Positions 44,968-53,029 of a stretch of 64,000 nucleotides of DNA are shown here, piece by piece (positions within the stretch are counted from its first letter, which is position 1; each line of letters starts with the position of its first letter). Position numbers and translations under genes: made by a program. This DNA comes from Microbacterium sp. nov. GSS16. GTDB lineage: Bacteria; Actinomycetota; Actinomycetes; Actinomycetales; Microbacteriaceae. The stretch lies in assembly GCF_028198145.1 (NCBI RefSeq), contig NZ_CP116338.1, positions 1,178,001-1,242,000 on the forward strand, read 5' to 3'. A model generated the notes under the pieces. The model searched no databases. It saw nothing but the letters and a program-made list of their open reading frames with translations, and was not told where the DNA came from.

Positions 44968-45942
44968 ATGCCGACATCCCCACGCGTGTCGATGGCGATG
45001 GTCGCCCAGCGGGCCGGCGTGTCGGGCCAGACCGTCTCCCGCGTCGCGAACGGCAGCCCGAGAGTCGACCCCGAGACGCGCGCGCGCGTCGAACAGGCCA
45101 TGGCCGAACTCGGCTACCGCCCCAACCGCGCGGCGCGCGCGCTGCGCACCGGCCGCAGCCAGACGCTCGGTCTCGTCGCGCAGACCCTCGCCACGGTGGG
45201 CAACTCCCGCATGCTGCAGGCCGTCGCCGATGCGGCGGCATCCCGCGGCTACGCATTGACCGTGCTCACCCTCGGCGCGGATGCCGACATCGCCGATGCC
45301 TTCGACCGGCTACGCGATCAGGGCGTCGACGGCGCCGTCGTGCTGAACGAGGCCACGGCGCTGGCGCGAGACGCAGCCTCGGCGGGCCTGCGCCTCGTGG
45401 TCGTCGATTCGCCGCCCGACGACCGTTTCACCGTGATCGGCACGGACCATGCCGCGGGCGCTCGTCTGGCGACCGAGCACCTCCTGGCCGCAGGGCACCG
45501 CACGGTGCACCATCTGGCAGGGCCGGCCGGATCATTCGCAGCAGCGGAGCGAGAGCGGGGCTGGCGCGAAGCGCTCGCCGCCGCCGGCGCCGAGCAGCCC
45601 GACCTCGCGCGGGGGGACTGGAGCGCGGCATCCGGATTCGACGCGGTGATGCGGATCCCGGCATCCGGGGTCTCGGCGATCTTCGCCGCGAACGATCAGA
45701 TGGCCCTCGGCGCGCTGCGCGCGCTCGCGGGGTCCGGGCGCCGGGTGCCCGACGACGTCGCGGTGATCGGCTTCGACGACATCGCCGACGCCGCGAACTT
45801 CCAGCCTCCGCTGACCACCGTGCGGCAGGACTTCGATGCGCTCGGCGAGCGCGCCGTGTCGGCCCTGGTCGAGTGGATCGAGGGTGCGCGCCCCGTCGAT
45901 CTGCTGCTCGAACCTGCGCTCATCCGCCGCGCGAGCGCCTGA
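44968..45942 (+). CDS. LacI-family regulator, probable regulator of galTK
   Basis: 324 residues. The LacI helix-turn-helix is VSMAMVAQRAGVSGQTVSRVANGSPRVDPETRARVEQAMAELGYRPNRAARALRTGRSQTLGL. The ligand-binding domain shows FTVIGTDHAAGARLATEHLLAAGHR and VSAIFAANDQMALGALRALAGSGRRVPDDVAVIGFDDI. It starts at ATG 44968 after GAGAGGGAGA. The divergent position, 72 nt from galT, makes galactose or a galactoside the likely inducer. The gene converges on repeat B copy 3. Confidence 0.92.
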   Translation: MPTSPRVSMAMVAQRAGVSGQTVSRVANGSPRVDPETRARVEQAMAELGYRPNRAARALRTGRSQTLGLVAQTLATVGNSRMLQAVADAAASRGYALTVLTLGADADIADAFDRLRDQGVDGAVVLNEATALARDAASAGLRLVVVDSPPDDRFTVIGTDHAAGARLATEHLLAAGHRTVHHLAGPAGSFAAAERERGWREALAAAGAEQPDLARGDWSAASGFDAVMRIPASGVSAIFAANDQMALGALRALAGSGRRVPDDVAVIGFDDIADAANFQPPLTTVRQDFDALGERAVSALVEWIEGARPVDLLLEPALIRRASA

Positions 45943-45991
45943 GCCGGCGCCCGAGCGCGGGCCCGCCTCGCGCGCCGGCTCACGCGCCCGC

Positions 45992-46060
45992 GCGAGACTT
46001 GCGTTCCAGCACGAAACCGGTCTTCGGAAGCGCTGTCTCGTGCTGGAACGCAAGTCTCGC
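45992..46060. repeat. Palindromic repeat family B, copy 3
   Basis: 69 nt between convergent genes. It starts GCGAGACTTGCGTTCCAGCA and ends TGCTGGAACGCAAGTCTCGC; these two 20-nt ends are exact reverse complements. It ends 16 nt before the dehydrogenase stop. Confidence 0.88.
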
Positions 46061-46075
46061 GAGCAGATGCCCGCC

Positions 46076-47098
46076 TCAGAACTCGAGCATCACCTTGATG
46101 GCGCGGCGCTCGTCCATCGCCCGGTAGCCCTCTGCCGCTTCGTCGATCGACAGCGTCCGATCGAACACGACGCCCGGGTCGATCTGATCGGTCATGATCC
46201 GCTCGATCAGGTCGGGCAGGAAGTGGCGCACCGGTGCGGGCCCGCCGTGCAGGTGGATGCCCGAGAGGAACAGCTCCTGCCCGTCCAGACTCACCCCGTG
46301 CGAGACGCCGACGAACCCCACATGGCCGCCGGCACGGGTGGAGCGGATGGCCTGCTCCATCGCCTCCTGTGTGCCGACCGCCTCGATGGTGGAGTGAGCG
46401 CCGTAGCCGCCCGTCATCTCCTTGATCGCCGCGACGCCGGCATCCCCTCGCGCCTCGACGATGTCGGTCGCGCCGAAGCGACCGGCGAGCTGCTGGCGGT
46501 CGGCGTGCCGCGACATCGCGATGATGCGCTCGGCCCCCAGCTGCGACGCCGCGAGGATGCCGAGCAGGCCGACCGCCCCGTCACCGACCACCGCGACCGT
46601 CTTGCCGGGCCCGGCCTCGGCGGCGACCGCCGCGAACCACCCCGTGCCGAGCACGTCGGATGCGGCGAGCAGGCTGCGGCGACGCTCGGGCGTGATCTCC
46701 CCGGTGACCTTGACGAGCGTGCCGTCGGCCCAGGGGATCCGGGCGTACTCGGCCTGCGTGCCGATCGAGCCCATCCCGACGACGTGGATGCACCGCGACT
46801 GGTAGCCGGCCCGGCAGATCTCGCAGGTGTTGTCGGATGCCATGAACGAGCCGACCACGAAGTCGCCGACCTCGATATCACGCACCCCCGACCCGATCCG
46901 CTCGACGACGCCGATGTACTCGTGACCCATCCGCGACGGACGCTTCACCGGCGAGATGCCGCGGTAGGGCCACAGATCCGAGCCGCAGATGCAGGCGGCA
47001 TCGACGCGGATGATCGCATCGGTCGGCTCGACGAGCTCAGGGGTCGGGACATCCTCGACCCGGACGTCGCCGGGTCCGTGCATGATGACTGCGCGCAT
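46076..47098 (-). CDS. Zinc-dependent alcohol dehydrogenase
   Basis: 340 residues of the medium-chain dehydrogenase family. The catalytic zinc region is DAACICGSDLWPYRG and RMGHEYIGVVERIGSGVRDIEVGDFVV. The structural zinc lobe is reduced (TCEICRAGYQSRC, three Cys). The NAD(P) site is VAVVGDGAVGLLGILAASQLGAERII. It oxidises alcohols or reduces aldehydes; the substrate is unknown. The frame is open to 47305, but ATG 47098 gives the normal N-terminus MRAVIMHGPGDVRVEDVPTP. It is divergent from the DUF202 pair. Confidence 0.9.
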   Translation of the reverse strand: MRAVIMHGPGDVRVEDVPTPELVEPTDAIIRVDAACICGSDLWPYRGISPVKRPSRMGHEYIGVVERIGSGVRDIEVGDFVVGSFMASDNTCEICRAGYQSRCIHVVGMGSIGTQAEYARIPWADGTLVKVTGEITPERRRSLLAASDVLGTGWFAAVAAEAGPGKTVAVVGDGAVGLLGILAASQLGAERIIAMSRHADRQQLAGRFGATDIVEARGDAGVAAIKEMTGGYGAHSTIEAVGTQEAMEQAIRSTRAGGHVGFVGVSHGVSLDGQELFLSGIHLHGGPAPVRHFLPDLIERIMTDQIDPGVVFDRTLSIDEAAEGYRAMDERRAIKVMLEF

Positions 47099-47160
47099 GC
47101 GTCTACTCCACCACTCCGCGGCGCGGATTGCGAGGGCTTCGACGCCGGTATCCTGAACGG

Positions 47161-47529
47161 GTGAGTGCGCAGCCCGATCGTCGTTTCCCGCGTTCGGTGT
47201 TCCGGCAGGGCAGTGAGCCCGACGTGCGCTTCTCCCTCGCCAACGAGCGCACCTTCCTCGCCTGGACCCGCACCGCGCTGGCACTGATCGCGGGTGGCGT
47301 CGCACTCGAAGCCCTCGCGCTCGACATGTACGCCCCGCTGCGGCTGGCCGCCTCGCTCGTGCTCATCATCACGGGCATCGTGCTGCCGGTCATCGCCTGG
47401 GTGGAGTGGTCGCGGGTGGAGCGCGCCATGCGCCTCGGCAGACCCCTGCCGCAGCCTCCCACGGGGATCGTGCTCGCCGTCGCGGTGGTCGCCTCGGGCG
47501 TGCTCGTGCTGCTCGCCGTGCTGCGATGA
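47161..47529 (+). CDS. DUF202 (YidH-like) membrane protein
   Basis: 122 residues with three membrane helices and the family motif FSLANERTFLAWTRTALALIAGGVALEAL. Function unknown. The GTG at 47161 is supported by TATCCT ending exactly 6 nt before it (leaderless). It overlaps a second DUF202 gene by ATGA, so two small membrane proteins of the same family are made together, perhaps as a heteromer. Confidence 0.88.
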   Translation: MSAQPDRRFPRSVFRQGSEPDVRFSLANERTFLAWTRTALALIAGGVALEALALDMYAPLRLAASLVLIITGIVLPVIAWVEWSRVERAMRLGRPLPQPPTGIVLAVAVVASGVLVLLAVLR

Positions 47530-47900
47530 GCGATCGCTCCGACGGATCGTCGGCCGGCTCGTCGTGGTCGGGGCCGTTCGATGCCGGGCTGCAGCTCGAG
47601 CGCACCTCCCTGTCGTGGCGGCGCACCGCGCTGTCGATCGCGGTCGGCTCGCTGGTCTCGCTGCGGCTGCTCCCGCTGTGGCTCGGCGGCGCGCAGTGGG
47701 TGCTGCCTGGAATGGTGGGCCTCGTGGCGGCATCCATCCTCTGGCGGGTGTCGCGGCGGCGTCACCACGCATTCATGGCCGACGTCGAGTCCGGCCGCGC
47801 GCCGGGTGCGGCCGGAGCGGGGGCTCTGCTCGCGCTCGCCGTGGGAGCGGCCGCGGTGGGCATGTTGGGACTGGCCGCCGTCCTGGCCGTGGCGATCTGA
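47526..47900 (+). CDS. Second DUF202 membrane protein
   Basis: 124 residues with three membrane helices. The motif is LQLERTSLSWRRTALSIAVGSLVSLRLLPLWLGG, a diverged form of the same domain. Its ATG lies in the stop of the first DUF202 gene. It converges on the formylglycine-generating enzyme gene with only a 25-nt gap and no clear terminator. Confidence 0.87.
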   Translation: MSDRSDGSSAGSSWSGPFDAGLQLERTSLSWRRTALSIAVGSLVSLRLLPLWLGGAQWVLPGMVGLVAASILWRVSRRRHHAFMADVESGRAPGAAGAGALLALAVGAAAVGMLGLAAVLAVAI

Positions 47901-47925
47901 CGGCGGACGCCCGCGGCCTCGCCCT

Positions 47926-48879
47926 CTACAGGCCGACGGTGCGGAACCCGGCGTTGCCCATCGAGGAGTCGGGTGTGTTCTGCGAGCGCGCCGAGTTGCG
48001 GTAGCGGTTGCAGTACGACGAGTGGCAGAGGTAGCTTCCGCCGCGCAGCACGCGCGACTGCCCGCGTTCCGGTCCGGTCGGAGCGTGTTCGGGAGAGACG
48101 CGGTAGTACCCGGGCGAGAACCAGTCCGACGCCCATTCCCACACGTTGCCGACCATCTGCCACAGCCCGTACCCGTTGGGCTCGAACGAGCGCACCGGGG
48201 CGGTGGTCAGCCAGCCGTCCTCGAGGGTGTTCGCCCGGGGGAACTCGCCCTGCCAGATGTTCGTGCGCCAGCCGCCCTCGTCGACCTCGGCATCGCCCCA
48301 GGGGTACTTCCGCTGCTCGAGCCCGCCGCGAGCGGCGTACTCCCACTCGGCCTCGGTCGGCAGCCGGCGTCCCGCCCATTCGCAGTACGCCTGGGCGTCG
48401 TTCCAGCTGATGTGCACCGCGGGGTGATCGCCCATGCCCTCGATGCTCGAACGCTGACCGCCGGGATGCCGCCAGTCGGCGCCGCGCACGCCGATCCACC
48501 ATGGTGTCTGCGGCGGCCGCCCCAGCACGTCGGCCTCGTCGGCCGCGAGCGCGAGATGGAACACCGCCGAGAAGCCGAACTCCTCGGCCTCGGTGCGGTA
48601 CCCGGTGTCGTCCACGAAGCGTGCGAAGTCGTCGTTGGTCACGCTCGTGGCATCCATCGAGAAGGCGCCGAGCGTCACGCGGTGCAGGGGCACCTCGCCG
48701 TCGGCGGCGTTGCGGTCGCCCGAGGAGTCGCCCATCACGAACGACCCGGGCGGCACGGCCACCTGCGGCACAGCGTGCTGGGGCCCTCCCGCGGTCGGGG
48801 CGGCGCCTGGACGCAGCGAGACCGTCGCGAAAGCCGACCGCGAGGGCGTGCCGCAGCCGCATGAGCATCCAGCGTCCAC
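47926..48879 (-). CDS. Formylglycine-generating enzyme family protein
   Basis: 317 residues of the sulfatase-modifying-factor fold: PPGSFVMGDSSGDRNAADGEVPLHRVTLGAFSMDATSVTNDDFARFV, HISWNDAQAYCEWAGRRLPTEAEWEYAARGG, YGLWQMVGNVWEWASDWFSP and RVLRGGSYLCHSSYCNRYRNSAR. The two Cys of the last block match the copper-binding cysteines of aerobic FGE, so it should activate a Cys-type sulfatase to formylglycine. No sulfatase gene is present in the window. The GTG at 48879 after AAGGACGAG (MDAGCSCGCGTPS, Cys-rich start) is preferred over the GTG at 48900. Confidence 0.88.
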   Translation of the reverse strand: MDAGCSCGCGTPSRSAFATVSLRPGAAPTAGGPQHAVPQVAVPPGSFVMGDSSGDRNAADGEVPLHRVTLGAFSMDATSVTNDDFARFVDDTGYRTEAEEFGFSAVFHLALAADEADVLGRPPQTPWWIGVRGADWRHPGGQRSSIEGMGDHPAVHISWNDAQAYCEWAGRRLPTEAEWEYAARGGLEQRKYPWGDAEVDEGGWRTNIWQGEFPRANTLEDGWLTTAPVRSFEPNGYGLWQMVGNVWEWASDWFSPGYYRVSPEHAPTGPERGQSRVLRGGSYLCHSSYCNRYRNSARSQNTPDSSMGNAGFRTVGL

Positions 48880-48978
48880 AGCTCGTCCTTCCGACGGCAC
48901 GGGAGGGGCGGGTGCCGCCCATCGAGCCTAACCGGCACGCAGCGTTCGGCGCTCGGGAATAGTTGATGTCCGGCAATA

Positions 48979-48994
48979 GTTGACGTCTGTCAAC
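48979..48994. promoter_or_regulatory. Operator 1 of the EmrB-MarR operon
   Basis: Perfect inverted repeat GTTGAC-GTCT-GTCAAC, 51 nt before the transporter start. A partial copy, AGTTGATGTC, lies at 48961. Likely bound by the MarR protein encoded downstream. Confidence 0.7.
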
Positions 48995-49006
48995 GATCGA
49001 TGATAA

Positions 49007-49024
49007 GGTTGAGAAAGATCAACC
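49007..49024. promoter_or_regulatory. Operator 2 of the EmrB-MarR operon
   Basis: Perfect inverted repeat GGTTGA-GAAAGA-TCAACC. It shares the GTTGA/TCAAC half-sites with operator 1, the centres being about 29 nt apart. It overlaps the likely -10 element GATAAG (49002-49007), so binding should block transcription. Confidence 0.7.
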
Positions 49025-49044
49025 ATCTTCAGGAGCTGCACCTT

Positions 49045-50721
49045 TTGACCTCTCTTCCCTCCCCTTCGTCCTCTCACGCGCCGACCACCCGCTCGGCGCG
49101 TGAGGTCTTCACTGCCATCTCGGGCCTCATCGTCGGCATGTTCGTCGCCGTGCTCTCGGGCACCGTCGTCTCGACGTCGCTGCCGGTCATCATCGCCGAC
49201 CTCGGCGGCACCCAGGCGCAGTACACCTGGGTCATCACCGCCAGCCTGCTGGCCACCGCCGTCTCGACCCCGATCTGGGGCAAGCTCGCCGACCTGCTCG
49301 ATCGCAAGGTGCTCGTGCAGCTCTCGCTCGTGCTGTTCACAGTCGGCACCGTGATCTCGGGCTTCTCCACCGACACGAACATGCTCATCGCCGTGCGCGT
49401 CGTGCAGGGCATCGGCGTCGGCGGACTCATGTCGCTCGTCATGGTGGCCGTGGCCCTGATCATCTCGCCGCGCGAGCGCGGCAAGTACATGGGTGTGGTC
49501 GGCGGCATCATGGCCTTCGCCACGATCGGCGGACCGCTGCTGGGCGGATTCATCACCGACGTGTGGGGCTGGCGCGCGAACTTCTTCGTCGGCGTGCCCT
49601 TCGCCGTGCTCGCGCTCGTGCTGCTGCAGCTCACCCTGCACCTGCCGAAGCCCCAGAACGTCAAGGTCTCGATCGACTACCTCGGCATCGTGCTGCTCGC
49701 CGTGGGCGTCTCCGCGCTGCTCATCTGGGTCTCGATGGGCGGCTCGCAGTTCGACTGGGACTCCTCGACCAGCTACGTGCTCGGCATCGGCGCAGCCGTC
49801 GTGATCGTCGCGTTCATCGTCGTCGAGTTCTTCGTCGCCGAGCCGATCGTGCCGATGTCGCTGTTCAAGAACCGCACCTTCACGCTCTCGGTGATCGCCT
49901 CGATCGCGATCGGCGTGTCGATGTTCGCCACCTCGGTCTTCCTCGCGCAGTACTTCCAGCTCGCCCGCGGGGCTACGCCCACCGAGTCGGGCCTGATGAC
50001 GATCCCGATGATCATCGGCCAGATGGGAGCGTCGATCATCATCGGTCAGCTCGTGAGCCGCTTCGGCAAGTGGAAGGGCTGGATGATGCTGGGGTCGGTG
50101 CTCGCCCTCGGCGGCGTGTCGCTGATGTCGACCCTGCGCTGGGACACCCCGTTCATCCTCGTCGCGACCTACATGTTCGTGCTGGGCGCCGGGCTCGGCA
50201 TGGTCATGCAGAACCTCACCCTGATCGTGCAGAACGACACCCCGCCGCGGCAGCTGGGCGCGGCCTCCTCGGGCGTCAACTTCTTCCGCACCATCGCCGG
50301 CACCATCGGTGTGACGATCATGGGCTCGATCCTCGCCACCAACGTCGGCTCGTACATCAAGGACGACCTCAGCACATTCGTGCCGAAGTCGCCCGAAGAG
50401 GTGAGCGCTCTGAAATCGCTCGGCTCGGGCAACGTGCCCGACATGTCGTCGCTGCCCGAGAGCATCCGTCGCGTGGTCGAGTCGGCCTACGGCCTGGGAA
50501 TCGCCGACGCGTTCATCGTCGCCGTGCCGCTCGCGGTGATCGGCGTGATCGCGATCGCCTTTATCCGCAACAAGCCGCTGTCGACGAAGAACTCGGCCGA
50601 GCAGCTGCGCGAGCAGGCCGAGGGATCGGCGATCGAGGTCGCCGAGGCCGAGGTCGGCGGGTCGACCGGCAGCATCCGCGTCGTCGAGAACGACGGGCGC
50701 GTGCGCGAGCAGGTGCGCTGA
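49045..50721 (+). CDS. DHA2-family multidrug exporter (EmrB/QacA type)
   Basis: 558 residues with about 14 membrane helices. Motifs include LSGTVVSTSLPVIIADLGGTQAQYTWVITASLLATAVSTPIWGKLADLLDRK (motif A) and RVVQGIGVGGLMSLVMVAVALIISPRERGKYMG (motif C region). The C-terminal tail is hydrophilic. It exports drugs by proton antiport; the substrates are unknown. I place the start at TTG 49045 because AGGAG lies 9 nt upstream. The in-frame ATG at 49000 has no ribosome site and would lie inside operator 2. The MarR gene follows 1 nt after the stop. Confidence 0.93.
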   Translation: MTSLPSPSSSHAPTTRSAREVFTAISGLIVGMFVAVLSGTVVSTSLPVIIADLGGTQAQYTWVITASLLATAVSTPIWGKLADLLDRKVLVQLSLVLFTVGTVISGFSTDTNMLIAVRVVQGIGVGGLMSLVMVAVALIISPRERGKYMGVVGGIMAFATIGGPLLGGFITDVWGWRANFFVGVPFAVLALVLLQLTLHLPKPQNVKVSIDYLGIVLLAVGVSALLIWVSMGGSQFDWDSSTSYVLGIGAAVVIVAFIVVEFFVAEPIVPMSLFKNRTFTLSVIASIAIGVSMFATSVFLAQYFQLARGATPTESGLMTIPMIIGQMGASIIIGQLVSRFGKWKGWMMLGSVLALGGVSLMSTLRWDTPFILVATYMFVLGAGLGMVMQNLTLIVQNDTPPRQLGAASSGVNFFRTIAGTIGVTIMGSILATNVGSYIKDDLSTFVPKSPEEVSALKSLGSGNVPDMSSLPESIRRVVESAYGLGIADAFIVAVPLAVIGVIAIAFIRNKPLSTKNSAEQLREQAEGSAIEVAEAEVGGSTGSIRVVENDGRVREQVR

Positions 50722-50722
50722 G

Positions 50723-51160
50723 GTGCACACGCAGAGCGTCGACGACGCGCTCGCCGACTTCCAGGGGCATCTGAACCTGATCTTCTCGAGAGCGAAGACG
50801 CTGTGGCGGGAGTCGGCGGCGCGGATGCACCCCGATCTGCAGCCCTCGGGATACAAGCTGCTGTCGTACATCGCCCGCACTGGCGGGTCGAACGCCCACC
50901 AGCTGGCCGAGCTGTTCGAGATGGACAAGTCGATGGTGAGCCGTCAGATCCGGATGCTCGAGGAGTTCGGCCTCCTCGAATCGCGCCCTGACGAGCGCGA
51001 CGGCCGGCTGCGGGTGCTCACCGCGACCGCCGGCGCGCAGGAGACGCTCGCCCGGCTGCGGGCGGAGAACGCCGAGCGCATGCGGGCGGTGCTCGCCGAG
51101 CTGACCCCGGACGAGGTGCAGGCCGCGTCGAAGGCGTTCCGCCTCCTCGCGGAGGTCTGA
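50723..51160 (+). CDS. MarR-family regulator of the upstream exporter
   Basis: 145 residues. The winged helix lies in HPDLQPSGYKLLSYIARTGGSNAHQLAELFEMDKSMVSRQIRMLEEFGLLESRPDERDGRLRVLTATAG. It is co-transcribed with the transporter, so its operators at 48979 and 49007 control both genes in a feedback loop. GTG start. Confidence 0.92.
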   Translation: MHTQSVDDALADFQGHLNLIFSRAKTLWRESAARMHPDLQPSGYKLLSYIARTGGSNAHQLAELFEMDKSMVSRQIRMLEEFGLLESRPDERDGRLRVLTATAGAQETLARLRAENAERMRAVLAELTPDEVQAASKAFRLLAEV

Positions 51161-51291
51161 GCCGGGCTCGTCCCCCGCTCGCGTGCAGGGTCAGTTGTGC
51201 ACGGTTCCGGCCGCGGATGTGTACCCAGATGACCTCGCACGGCGATTGCACGGCGACTGCCGGCCGACGGGGCGCGGTTTAGGCTGGCGAT

Positions 51292-51765
51292 GTGAGCGAT
51301 ACGCCGGCTGATCCGCCTGCCCCCGAGGTGCCCCTCGACGGCGCGGCACTCGATGCGGCCGTGCATCGGGTGGAACGCGATCTCGGCCGGCTGTTCGCGC
51401 GGATCCGCGTCGGATGGCGCGAGGCCGCCGCGACCGTGCATCCCGACCTGCAGCCGCTGGGGTATCAGGTGCTCGTGTCGATCGTGAACGGCCTCGGCAG
51501 CGCGGGCGAGATCATCGAGCGCCTGCAGACCGACAAATCGGCGGTGAGTCGTCAGGTCAGTCGTCTCACCGAGCTCGGGCTGGTCGAGAGCATCCGGGAT
51601 GCCGATGACCGGCGGGCGCGCCGCCTGGTCGCCACCCCTCTGGCGGTGGAGCGCGTCACGGCCGCGCGGGCGGCCTACGAGAGCCGCCTCGGAGAGCGCC
51701 TGCGACGCTGGTCGGCCGAGGATCTCGACCACTTCGCCGACCTGCTCGACGGCCTCGCCGGCTGA
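51292..51765 (+). CDS. MarR-family regulator
   Basis: 157 residues and clearly related to the preceding MarR (shared HPDLQPLGYQVL, TDKSAVSRQVSRLTELGLVESIRDADDRRARRL), so the pair may come from a duplication. TAGGCT ends exactly 6 nt before the GTG start, which predicts its own leaderless transcript. No dedicated target gene adjoins. The next operon has a LacI-type operator instead. Confidence 0.88.
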   Translation: MSDTPADPPAPEVPLDGAALDAAVHRVERDLGRLFARIRVGWREAAATVHPDLQPLGYQVLVSIVNGLGSAGEIIERLQTDKSAVSRQVSRLTELGLVESIRDADDRRARRLVATPLAVERVTAARAAYESRLGERLRRWSAEDLDHFADLLDGLAG

Positions 51766-51771
51766 GACCGG

Positions 51772-51817
51772 TTGCGGTGACGTCGAGAAGGTGCTTCTAT
51801 GTCGGAAAGCGTTTACC
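51772..51817 (+). promoter_or_regulatory. Promoter and LacI-type operator of the sugar catabolic operon
   Basis: TTGCGG (51772-51777) and TTCTAT (51795-51800) are spaced by 17 nt. The operator GGAAAGCGTTTACC (51804-51817) fits the LacI-family palindrome around a central CG and covers the expected transcription start. It is the natural target of the LacI protein encoded at 55930. Confidence 0.75.
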
Positions 51818-51874
51818 CACTCTTTCTCGGACGACATCTCCGCCGAGATTCAGACTTCGACAGAACGGACCACC

Positions 51875-53029
51875 ATGACCGACGTGCGTGAGATCGGCAT
51901 CATCATGAACGGCGTCTCCGGGCGCATGGGCTACCGGCAGCACCTGGTGCGCTCGATCCTCGCGATCCGCGACCAGGGCGGCGTCGAACTGCCTGACGGA
52001 TCGAAGGTCACCGTCAAGCCGATGCTCGTCGGGCGCAGCGTGGCCAAGCTCGCCGAGCTCGCCGCGAAGCACGGCATCGACGACTACACCACCGACCTCG
52101 ACGCGGCACTCGCCGACCCGCAGTGGGAGATCTACGCCGACTTCCTCGTGACCAAGGCGCGCGCCACCGCGATCCGCAAGGCCATCGCCGCGGGCAAGGC
52201 GATCTACACCGAGAAGCCCACCGCCGAGTCGCTCGAGGAAGCTCTCGAACTCGCGAAGCTCGCCGAGGCCGCCGGCGTGAAGACCGGAGTCGTGCACGAC
52301 AAGTTGTACCTGCCCGGGCTGCAGAAGCTCAAGCGCCTGATCGACTCCGGCTTCTTCGGCCGCATCCTGTCGGTGCGCGGCGAGTTCGGCTACTGGGTGT
52401 TCGAGGGAGACTGGCAGCCCGCGCAGCGGCCGAGCTGGAACTACCGCACCGAAGACGGCGGCGGCATCATCAGCGACATGTTCCCGCACTGGAACTACGT
52501 GCTCGAGAACCTCTTCGGCGAGGTCAAGAGCGTCTACGCCCAGGCCGCCGTGCACATCGCCGACCGCTGGGACGAGAAGGGCGAGCACTACACCGCCACG
52601 GCTGAAGACGCCGCCTACGGCATCTTCGAGATCGAGGGCGGCGTGATCGCCGAGATCAACTCGTCGTGGACCGTGCGTGTGAACCGCGACGAGCTCGTCG
52701 AGTTCCAGGTCGACGGCACGCACGGCTCGGCCGTGGTCGGGCTGTTCGGCTGCAAGATCCAGCCGCGCAACGCCACCCCGAAGCCGGTCTGGAACCCCGA
52801 CCTCGAAGACACCCACGACTACGACGCCGACTGGCAGAACGTGCCCACCAACGACGTGTTCCTCAACGGGTTCCGCCAGCAGTGGGAGGAGTACCTCACC
52901 TCGTACGTGCTCGGCACCGACTACCCGTTCGACCTGCTCGCCGGTGCGCGCGGCGTGCAGTTCGCCGAGGCGGGCCTCACCTCGAGCGCCGAGGGCCGCA
53001 AGGTCGCCATCGAGAAGCTGGCGCTGTGA
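51875..53029 (+). CDS. Gfo/Idh/MocA-family oxidoreductase
   Basis: 384 residues. The N-terminal dinucleotide fold has a modified glycine motif (IIMNGVSGRMGYRQHLV). The family EKP motif is in AIYTEKPTAESLEEAL, and the C-terminal domain has GFFGRILSVRGEFGYWVFEG and GGIISDMFPHWNYVLENLFGEV with a plausible catalytic His. It oxidises or reduces a sugar or cyclitol with NAD(P). It is the first gene of a six-gene catabolic unit and overlaps the DUF993 gene by GTGA. The ATG at 51875 is chosen for the family N-terminus, although its ribosome site is weak. The substrate is unknown. Confidence 0.9.
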   Translation: MTDVREIGIIMNGVSGRMGYRQHLVRSILAIRDQGGVELPDGSKVTVKPMLVGRSVAKLAELAAKHGIDDYTTDLDAALADPQWEIYADFLVTKARATAIRKAIAAGKAIYTEKPTAESLEEALELAKLAEAAGVKTGVVHDKLYLPGLQKLKRLIDSGFFGRILSVRGEFGYWVFEGDWQPAQRPSWNYRTEDGGGIISDMFPHWNYVLENLFGEVKSVYAQAAVHIADRWDEKGEHYTATAEDAAYGIFEIEGGVIAEINSSWTVRVNRDELVEFQVDGTHGSAVVGLFGCKIQPRNATPKPVWNPDLEDTHDYDADWQNVPTNDVFLNGFRQQWEEYLTSYVLGTDYPFDLLAGARGVQFAEAGLTSSAEGRKVAIEKLAL

